Shown in pieces: positions 56,716-64,000 of a stretch of 64,000 nt of DNA (position 1 is the first letter of the stretch; each line of letters opens with the position of its first letter). Where the stretch lies: contig PWRN01000057.1 in assembly GCA_003556225.1 (NCBI GenBank), forward strand, positions 1 through 64,000, read 5' to 3'. The position numbers were made by a program, and so were the translations under genes. The notes below the pieces were generated by a model. That model saw nothing but the letters and a program-made list of their open reading frames with translations. It made no database searches and was not told the DNA's origin. Source of the DNA: Syntrophomonadaceae bacterium (GTDB taxonomy: Bacteria; Bacillota; Dethiobacteria; DTU022; UBA8154).

Positions 56716-57960
56716 CTAGAGGTTATGCAGGTTCGCGAGAAAGGAGGCATTGCTGTCGGTTTTTTTCAATCGCTCGATGAGGGCCTCTAAAAAATCGGAG
56801 GAAGAAGAGACATTCATGGAACGTCGCAGGGCCCACATAAGTTCAATGGCGTTTTCATTCAACAGAAGTTCCTCCCTACGAGTTCCAGAGCGGGGAATAT
56901 CGATGGCAGGGAAATAGCGCCGCTCGGCAATCTTGCGATCCAGGTGCAGCTCCATGTTCCCCGTTCCTTTGAATTCTTCATAAATGACATCATCCATGCG
57001 ACTGCCGGTGTCTACCAGAGATGTCGCCAAAATGGTCAGGCTTCCTCCATCTTCGATATTGCGCGCTGCCCCAAAAAATTTCTTGGGTTTGTGAAATGCT
57101 GCAGGATCTATGCCTCCTGATAGGGTTCGCCCGCTGGGGGGAATAACCAAATTGTACGCCCTGGTCAGGCGCGTAATGCTGTCCAGCAGAATGACCACGT
57201 CTCTCTCCTGTTCCACCAGGCGCTGGGCCCGCTCTAGAACCAGTTCGGCCAGCCGCACGTGGTTATCCGGCTTCTCATCAAAAGTAGAACTCAACACTTC
57301 CCCGCGGACCGAGCGGCTCATGTCGGTCACTTCTTCGGGTCGCTCATCAATGAGTAAAACGATCAAGTCCAGCTGGGGATAGTTGTAGGCCAGGCTGTTT
57401 GCGATCTTTTTCAGAAGCAGGGTTTTCCCCGCCTTGGGTGCGGACACAATCAAGCCGCGCTGGCCTTTACCGACAGGGATCAACAGGTCAATAATCCGTG
57501 TGGCCATGTCCTCCGGATCTTTCTCCAGGGAAAGCTGAAAGTCCGGATGGACGGGGATCAGCTCGGCAAAATGGGGTCGAAGCGCCGCCTTCTCCGGGTC
57601 CTGGTTGTTGACAGCCTCGACATGGAGTAGCGCATAATACCGTTCATTTTCCTTGGGCGGGCGAACTTTCCCTGAAACCTGGTCCCCCGTTCGCAGGCTG
57701 AAACGACGAATCTGGGAAGCTGAAATATAGATATCATTTTCGTGGGGGAGGTAATTCACTCTTCGTAAAAAGCCATATCCGTCCGGCATGATTTCCAGGA
57801 TGCCTTCGGCGAAAATTAAGCCTTCCGCTTCGGCTTCCTGCCGCAGCAGGGCAAAAATCAGGTCTCGTTTTTTCATGCTGCTGAACCCTTTAACGTCGGC
57901 GTCTTTGGCTCGTTTTTGCAGCTCCTCCAGGTTTAAAGTTTCCAGTTCAGTTAATTGCAT
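56716..57960 (-). CDS. rho: Transcription termination factor Rho
   Basis: [14 protein letters not shown]-like [46 protein letters not shown]. Confidence 0.98.
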   Translation of the reverse strand: MQLTELETLNLEELQKRAKDADVKGFSSMKKRDLIFALLRQEAEAEGLIFAEGILEIMPDGYGFLRRVNYLPHENDIYISASQIRRFSLRTGDQVSGKVRPPKENERYYALLHVEAVNNQDPEKAALRPHFAELIPVHPDFQLSLEKDPEDMATRIIDLLIPVGKGQRGLIVSAPKAGKTLLLKKIANSLAYNYPQLDLIVLLIDERPEEVTDMSRSVRGEVLSSTFDEKPDNHVRLAELVLERAQRLVEQERDVVILLDSITRLTRAYNLVIPPSGRTLSGGIDPAAFHKPKKFFGAARNIEDGGSLTILATSLVDTGSRMDDVIYEEFKGTGNMELHLDRKIAERRYFPAIDIPRSGTRREELLLNENAIELMWALRRSMNVSSSSDFLEALIERLKKTDSNASFLANLHNL

Positions 57961-57980
57961 CGTCCTCGCTCGCTTTCTGA

Positions 57981-58982
57981 TCAGTTTGCAAAAAACAGGA
58001 AGGCAAAAGCCAGCAGGTATCCCCCCAAGATAACCAGTGAAGGCAGGCCCATGCGTAAACACTGTCGTCGAAAAGGGTAGACCAGGCTGATCACGGCCAC
58101 CAGACTCAAGCAGATTGCCATGATGCCCACAAAGACATTGGCGCCGGCCAGGCTGGATAGCAGCGGGCCATCCCGGTAAAAGAGGTCAGTGAAAAAAAAC
58201 AGCAGGATGTTGAAAAAGTTAGCCCCAAATACATTTCCAATGGCCATTTCAACATATCCCAGGCGCACGGCGGATAAAATCGTGACCAGCTCTGGCAGTG
58301 ACGTGGAAATGGCAATAAAGAGCGAACCAATCAATGTTTGGTTCAAATCCGTTGCCAGGGCAATTCGGTCCGCCGCGTCGGTCAAGTTAATGCCGGCAAA
58401 GACAATCACCGCCCCTGCGGCAGAAAAAATCAGTAGACCCTGGTAGAGTTCCCTGCGGCGGTCCGATGCAGGGGTGGCCCGGCCGTGCTCTTCCGGCAGC
58501 AGCTGGACAGAAACGCGTTTGTCCGTGCCCACGATCAGGCTGCTGCCGACCAGGTAGAGGAGCACGATGGCCAGGGTATCATAGCCTACCCATCCCAGGC
58601 CAACGGGCAGGGCCAACCAGATGCCCAAGATAGAAAGAGCAATGGCAGAAACGCTCAACATGCCCGTTAAAATGAGGATCTTCTTGCGCTTGGCTGTCAG
58701 GGGGCCGCGTCCCTGGGCCAGGTCAATTAAGGCAATGAAGACGAGGTTAAAGAGGATGCTGCCGTAAATATTCCCCCCGGCCAGGTCCGGGGCGTCAATC
58801 ATGGCAGCCCGGCCACAGGTTACGAGTTCGGGAAGAGATGTGGCAAGAGGGAGTAGGAGAGCTCCCGCCCAGGCACTACTTAAGCCCAGGCCCCTGGATA
58901 TACGCTCCGCGTTCCGGGCCAGCTGACTGCCCGCCAGAACAATCAGCGCTGCGTTCATGAATAGAGCCAGCCACATGTTCAA
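57981..58982 (-). CDS. Sodium:calcium antiporter family protein
   Basis: Two repeats with LATSLPELVT and AISTSLPELVT. Confidence 0.92.
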   Translation of the reverse strand: MNMWLALFMNAALIVLAGSQLARNAERISRGLGLSSAWAGALLLPLATSLPELVTCGRAAMIDAPDLAGGNIYGSILFNLVFIALIDLAQGRGPLTAKRKKILILTGMLSVSAIALSILGIWLALPVGLGWVGYDTLAIVLLYLVGSSLIVGTDKRVSVQLLPEEHGRATPASDRRRELYQGLLIFSAAGAVIVFAGINLTDAADRIALATDLNQTLIGSLFIAISTSLPELVTILSAVRLGYVEMAIGNVFGANFFNILLFFFTDLFYRDGPLLSSLAGANVFVGIMAICLSLVAVISLVYPFRRQCLRMGLPSLVILGGYLLAFAFLFFAN

Positions 58983-59060
58983 TGATTTGCCCTGGCAGTT
59001 TTCAGCTGAACAGGCGCTGCCCGGGGCTCACCTCCTGGATGATTCCGCTCTGGAGAAGCT

Positions 59061-60059
59061 TTATACGCCGCCGCTCTCGCCCTGGCAGCTGCGTGCCACG
59101 TAATGAGGCTTGAGGCGAAGCTGGTGGGTTGCCTTGATCAATCGAATGGTCCCGGTGACACTTCTCATCACCAGGGAGTGAGTTGTCGCCGTGGTTCCCG
59201 CGTAACGAACTCCCTGCAGGAAGTCCCCGTCGGTAATCCCCGTGGCAGCAAAAATCACGTCGTCACCCCGGATCAAATCTTCCATGAGCAGCAGCTGCCG
59301 GGGATCTTCCAGGCCCATTTCCTTGATCCGGGCTATTTCTTCTTCATCTTCCGGGACAAGGCGCCCCTGAATCTCACCTCCCATACATTTCAGTGCAGCG
59401 GCGGCCAGCACACCCTCCGGGGCACCTCCGATGCCAAAAAGAATATCCACCCCGGCCTCTTCGATGGCTGTAGACATCGCAGCAGAAACATCGCCGTCAC
59501 TGATTAATCGCGCCCGGGCCCCAAGTCTTCTCAACTCTTTGATGATATGTTCGTGCCGCGGTCGGTCCAGGACGATGGCCACAATATCTTCCACCTCTTT
59601 GCCCAGGGCCCGGGCCACATTGCGCACGTTGCTCTCGATCGGATCATCCAGGTTGATACATCCTGCCGCCTTGGGTCCAACCGCGATCTTATCCATGTAC
59701 ATATCCGGGGCGTGCAGCAGACAATTGCGGGGAGCCACCGCCAGGACAGAGAGGGCATTGGGCAGCCCTTTGGCTACCAGGTTGGTCCCTTCCAGGGGAT
59801 CTACGGCCACGTCAACTTGGGGCGGGGTTCCCGCGCCAACCTTTTCCCCAATGTAGAGCATCGGCGCATCGTCCATCTCGCCTTCTCCGATGACCACGAT
59901 CCCGTCAATATAGACTGTATCAAAAGCCCGGCGCATCGACTCCACGGCTGCCCGGTCAGCAGCTTCCTTATCGCCGCGTCCCATGAGCCTCCCGGAGGAA
60001 AGGGCAGCCGCTTCCGTAACCCGCACGAATTCCAGGGCAAGTTCTCGTTCCATCTGCAT
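59061..60059 (-). CDS. glpX: Class II fructose-1,6-bisphosphatase
   Basis: [49 protein letters not shown]. Confidence 0.97.
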   Translation of the reverse strand: MQMERELALEFVRVTEAAALSSGRLMGRGDKEAADRAAVESMRRAFDTVYIDGIVVIGEGEMDDAPMLYIGEKVGAGTPPQVDVAVDPLEGTNLVAKGLPNALSVLAVAPRNCLLHAPDMYMDKIAVGPKAAGCINLDDPIESNVRNVARALGKEVEDIVAIVLDRPRHEHIIKELRRLGARARLISDGDVSAAMSTAIEEAGVDILFGIGGAPEGVLAAAALKCMGGEIQGRLVPEDEEEIARIKEMGLEDPRQLLLMEDLIRGDDVIFAATGITDGDFLQGVRYAGTTATTHSLVMRSVTGTIRLIKATHQLRLKPHYVARSCQGESGGV

Positions 60060-60130
60060 CCCACTCCTTTAATGAATCGGCGATCCTTTCACGTTTCTAG
60101 CCGGGAACATCGCCTTAACAAAAACCTTGA

Positions 60131-60787
60131 TCACCCCATGTTTTTCTGTACCTTTTCCCAGTCCGCCAGGAACCGCTGAATTCCCAGGTCTGTCAACGGG
60201 TGCTCCGCCATCTGCTGGAGCACAGACAAAGGTAGGGTAGCAATCTGGGCGCCTGCCGCCGCAGATTCATGTACATGCCTGGGGTGACGAATGCTGGCAG
60301 CGATCACCTGGGAGCCCAGCTTCTGCCGCTCCAGCACGTTCACCATTTCCCTGATCAGCCCCATGCCGTCCCAGCCGATATCATCGATTCTTCCCACGAA
60401 AGGACTGATGTAGCTGGCCCCGGCCCTGGCAGCCAGGAGTGCTTGATTCACGGAAAACACCAGGGTTACGTTGCAGTGAATGTTTTCTGACCCTTCCAGG
60501 CGGGAAACCGCCTTTAAGCCTTCTACCCCCATGGGGATCTTCACGACAACATTGGAAGCGAGACGGGCCAGGCGACGGGCTTCCGCCACCATATCTTCCG
60601 CACGGGTACTCACTGCTTCTACACTGACCGGTCCATCCACCTCCTGGCAGATGACCTTGATCATGTTTTCAAAGCTGCCTTCCTCCCGGGCGATCAAGGT
60701 GGGGTTGGTTGTGACCCCGCTGATAATGCCCCAGGAAACCGCTTCCCGAATCTCTTGAATATTGGCCGTATCTAAAAAGAATTTCAC
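60131..60787 (-). CDS. Transaldolase / F6P aldolase-like
   Basis: GTG start; [45 protein letters not shown]. Confidence 0.96.
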   Translation of the reverse strand: MKFFLDTANIQEIREAVSWGIISGVTTNPTLIAREEGSFENMIKVICQEVDGPVSVEAVSTRAEDMVAEARRLARLASNVVVKIPMGVEGLKAVSRLEGSENIHCNVTLVFSVNQALLAARAGASYISPFVGRIDDIGWDGMGLIREMVNVLERQKLGSQVIAASIRHPRHVHESAAAGAQIATLPLSVLQQMAEHPLTDLGIQRFLADWEKVQKNMG

Positions 60788-60825
60788 ATCCGCATCCTCC
60801 CGCCATTCATGGTGATCAAAAAAGA

Positions 60826-61683
60826 TCAGGCCTTCCCAGCACAACCGAAAAGACGCATTTTCCCTTTCACAACGGCTTTCATGGCTTCTTTTGCCGGCCC
60901 CAGGATTTTGCGGGGATCGATGTTCTCCGGTTCTGCAGCCAAAAAAGACTTGATTCCCCCGGTGAAAGCCTGTCGTAATTCCGTATCAATGTTGATCTTG
61001 CGTACCCCCAGCTCAATGCCTTTTTTTATCGCCTCATCAGGAACCCCGGAAGCACCGTGCATCACGATTGGCACCCCGGTTAGCTCGCGGATCTTCATTA
61101 AGCGTGAGAAGTCCAGCTTGGGCTCGCCCTTGTAGGGGCCGTGGGCCGTCCCGATGGCAATGGCCAGCGCGTCAACCCCGGTTTCATCAACAAACCGTTT
61201 CGCCTCAAGCGGATCCGTGTACATGGCATCGCGCTCTTCCACAGAGACATCGTCCTCTGTGCCGCCGATCTTGCCCAACTCTCCTTCCACGGAAACGCCT
61301 ACGGCTCGCGCGACTTCTAGCACCCGGCAGGTTGTGGCGATATTTTCCTCCAGGGGAAGTCCGGAACCGTCATACATGACCGAACTGAAACCGTGTCGAA
61401 TACAGCGCATGACCTGGTCAAAATCCGTTCCATGATCCAGGTGCAGCACCACCGGGAGATCGGCGCCCAGGGCCGCGGTATTGACCAGGGACACGATATG
61501 TTCCAGGCCGGCATAGCGGATGGCTCCCTGGCTGGCCTGCAGGATAACGGGAGCCCGCTCCTCCAGGGCTGCTTCGATGATCGCCTGGACAATCTCCATG
61601 TTGTTGGCATTAAAAGCCCCGACTGCGTAGCGCCCTTTTTCTGCCGGGCCAAGCACGTCCCGTAATGTAACCAAACTCATCAT
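60826..61683 (-). CDS. fba: Class II fructose-1,6-bisphosphate aldolase
   Basis: [76 protein letters not shown]. Confidence 0.97.
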   Translation of the reverse strand: MMSLVTLRDVLGPAEKGRYAVGAFNANNMEIVQAIIEAALEERAPVILQASQGAIRYAGLEHIVSLVNTAALGADLPVVLHLDHGTDFDQVMRCIRHGFSSVMYDGSGLPLEENIATTCRVLEVARAVGVSVEGELGKIGGTEDDVSVEERDAMYTDPLEAKRFVDETGVDALAIAIGTAHGPYKGEPKLDFSRLMKIRELTGVPIVMHGASGVPDEAIKKGIELGVRKINIDTELRQAFTGGIKSFLAAEPENIDPRKILGPAKEAMKAVVKGKMRLFGCAGKA

Positions 61684-61834
61684 CTTCTCTCCCTCCCAGA
61701 ATGATCAAGAAAAACCTTTACCGCTTCCCCGCAGCCCCTGGTGGAAAAAGACAAAACCGGCCCGGGCAGTTCTTCCCGGCCAGATTTTCCCCTGGCCACT
61801 GCCGTCATCTAGATTAACTGATCGATGGATAGGT

Positions 61835-62509
61835 TCAGGCGGAAAGGATGCCGCCGGGGAGGCTTTCAAAGATTTGCGCCGCCAGGGGAACCAGGAAAAC
61901 AATAAAAAGGAGTAAAAACACGAAAAATACCGTAATGACAACAATAGCTGGCATGAAAAAAACCAGGGAAGCGCGGCCCCAGGAAAAATTGTGCACCGCT
62001 TTTATTCCGGCCACTTTCAGGCCCACAGACCAGAGAAAAGCCCCCAGGGAGATGAGCCCGATAATATTGAAGGTGGTATAGCGCGAAAAGAGACCGCCCA
62101 CGGCCACAATCACATAGGGCAAGCTGGCATAACCCAGGACCGCACCCAGGCTTGAGGGGTTGCCTTCTCCTCCGAAAAGCCGGGATATAAACTGCAGCAC
62201 AGCGACAGAAAACAAAAAATATAGCGGCCCAAAGACCAGGTAGAGCAGGACAGACACCAGGGGAATGAAGCGCAGCATCCCTTCAATGATCTCCAGGGGA
62301 ATCAGGGGAGCCAGATCCGGCGTAATCCAGTATGAAAAATCCTGTTCCGTGACAGCAGGAATGTTTACCGTGGCCAGGGATACAATCACGTTGACAACCA
62401 GGTAAACGGCCAGGCCATGCCAGACTGTTCTTGCCGTGGCGATCCTGGCTATCCCCCTGCTTGGTTGGAATAGCGTATCGTAAAAATCATCGAGAAATCC
62501 TTTTAACAT
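61835..62509 (-). CDS. Yip1-like membrane protein
   Basis: Multi-TM ORF; FGGEGNPSSLGAVLGYASLPYV. Confidence 0.75.
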   Translation of the reverse strand: MLKGFLDDFYDTLFQPSRGIARIATARTVWHGLAVYLVVNVIVSLATVNIPAVTEQDFSYWITPDLAPLIPLEIIEGMLRFIPLVSVLLYLVFGPLYFLFSVAVLQFISRLFGGEGNPSSLGAVLGYASLPYVIVAVGGLFSRYTTFNIIGLISLGAFLWSVGLKVAGIKAVHNFSWGRASLVFFMPAIVVITVFFVFLLLFIVFLVPLAAQIFESLPGGILSA

Positions 62510-62521
62510 GTGCGCTCCTTT

Positions 62522-63430
62522 CTAGGGGAGAAGAAACAACAGGTGTTCAAAAAGAGGCCGCAATTGTGCCAGGCCTGCATCCCGGCCGCCCACGGCAAAG
62601 CGTGTCCAGAAGTCCCTGGTGCGGTAGCGATAAATCTGCGGCTCCCCGGGAATATCCGCCAGTTCAGCCGCCTTGTCGATGGCATCGTAAAGGTTCCCCA
62701 GCTGATCTACCAGGCCGGCTTCCAGGGCCTGCTTTCCGGTCAATATGCGCCCGTCCGCCACGGCAAGAACTTCTTCCCGGCCCAGGGAACGGCGCTCGGC
62801 AACCAGGTCAACAAACTGGTTATAAATATCGTCGATCATCTCCTGGAAAAAAAGCCGCTCCTCCTCTGTGAGGGAACGTCCGGGACTGAGGGCGTCCTTA
62901 TAAGGCCCGCTTTTAATAACCTCGTATTCGATCCCCAACAGCTCATAGAGGCCTTCCGCATGAGAAGCATCGATGATGGTCCCGATGCTTCCTGTAATGG
63001 AAGCGGGACTGGCGACAATGTGATCGGCAGCGCAGGCGATCATGTAGCCTCCCGAAGCGGCCACATCGGCCATCGAGACTACGACTACCTTGCCTTTGTT
63101 CCGCACGCGCTCAATCTCCTGGAATACTTCCTGGGAAGCGGCGGCGCTGCCCCCGGGACTGTTGATGCGAATCACCAGGGCCCGGGTGTGATCATCCTGT
63201 GCCCGGCGTAAATCTTCCTGCAGGCGATCCGCCCCACCGGGGGAGAAAAGCCCGCCATCCCCGGCAGCAATCACGCCATCAATATAGATAATCCCCACGG
63301 CATTTTCCAGATGGCCAGGGGCGTCTCTTCTCGCTGGTAAGGGCTTGATGATTTCTCGAAGGCCCAGGCCCACGGCCAGCAAGAGCACCGCTACAAATAA
63401 AGCGGCAACCAGTTTTTTCCCACCCATCAC
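62522..63430 (-). CDS. sppA: Signal peptide peptidase SppA
   Basis: LVIRINSPGGSAAASQEVFQEI; VVVSMADVAASGGYMIACAAD. Confidence 0.95.
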   Translation of the reverse strand: MMGGKKLVAALFVAVLLLAVGLGLREIIKPLPARRDAPGHLENAVGIIYIDGVIAAGDGGLFSPGGADRLQEDLRRAQDDHTRALVIRINSPGGSAAASQEVFQEIERVRNKGKVVVVSMADVAASGGYMIACAADHIVASPASITGSIGTIIDASHAEGLYELLGIEYEVIKSGPYKDALSPGRSLTEEERLFFQEMIDDIYNQFVDLVAERRSLGREEVLAVADGRILTGKQALEAGLVDQLGNLYDAIDKAAELADIPGEPQIYRYRTRDFWTRFAVGGRDAGLAQLRPLFEHLLFLLP

Positions 63431-63480
63431 ATCTCCTCCCGGGAGACTTCCATAAATATACTCTTTCTATTTCACCTATA

Positions 63481-64000
63481 TCATTCCTGCTTCAAGTGTA
63501 AAAAATGTTGCGGTTCCTGCTTGTAGGAAGAGGCCATGGCAATGAAATCGTGGAACAGAGGATGGGCTTGGTGGGGCCGGGATTTGAATTCGGGGTGGAA
63601 TTGTGTAGCGACAAACCAGGGGTGATCGACGACTTCGACGATTTCCACCAACCGGCGGTCCGGTGAGGTGCCAGCGAAAAGCACCCCTGCTTTTTCAAAA
63701 TCTTCCCAGTAGACATTATTAAATTCATAGCGGTGACGGTGCCGCTCATATACGATCGTTTCCCGGTAGGCTTGAAAGGAGCGGCTGGATTCATCCATTT
63801 TACAGGGGTAGAGACCTAATCTCATGGTCCCTCCCTTGGATGAGATATCCTTTTGTTCGGGCAGGAGATGGATCACGGGGTAGGGTGTCGGGGCATAGAA
63901 TTCCATGGAATGGGCCTTATCCATGCCGCAAACATGGCGAGCGATTTCTACCACGGCACAGTGCATCCCCAGGCACAACCCTAAAAAGGGCACTTTCTTC
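63481..64000 (-). CDS. pyrG: CTP synthase, C-terminal part (runs off window)
   Basis: [64 protein letters not shown]. Confidence 0.97.
   Translation of the reverse strand, partial: KKVPFLGLCLGMHCAVVEIARHVCGMDKAHSMEFYAPTPYPVIHLLPEQKDISSKGGTMRLGLYPCKMDESSRSFQAYRETIVYERHRHRYEFNNVYWEDFEKAGVLFAGTSPDRRLVEIVEVVDHPWFVATQFHPEFKSRPHQAHPLFHDFIAMASSYKQEPQHFLHLKQE

Overview
This 64-kb window is a gene-dense chromosomal segment, most likely from a Firmicutes/Clostridia-type bacterium (inferred from gene content: AbrB/SpoVT, RicT, YqhQ, long HPF, rho-glpX-tal-fba order). Most genes lie on the minus strand. It is largely housekeeping: secA, metG, holB/tmk, guaB, the complete atp operon, glyA, upp, rpiB, prfA/prmC, rho, glpX/tal/fba, pyrG. 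I saw no rRNA, tRNA, CRISPR array or mobile element. The observations most worth following up are: (1) a compact locus of HisD-like and HisB-like enzymes, both with substitutions at active-site or metal-site positions, plus a HAD phosphatase and an unrecognised 392-aa protein, with no other his genes, which suggests a repurposed non-histidine pathway; (2) an F-type ATP synthase operon with a tandem-fused four-helix c subunit (Glu in hairpin 1, Gln in hairpin 2) beside a normal Na+-type c subunit, resembling the hybrid rotor of Acetobacterium woodii; (3) guaB interrupted by one in-frame TAA at a conserved Lys position with the rest of the frame intact; (4) an unannotated, heavily structured intergenic element at about 28.5-28.8 kb with nested long-range helices and divergent consensus-like promoters; (5) a structured leader ahead of larBC in a nickel neighbourhood; (6) a 23-bp tandem repeat that carries a sigma-H-like promoter upstream of hpf. 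All calls come from reading the sequence and supplied ORFs; no database search was run.
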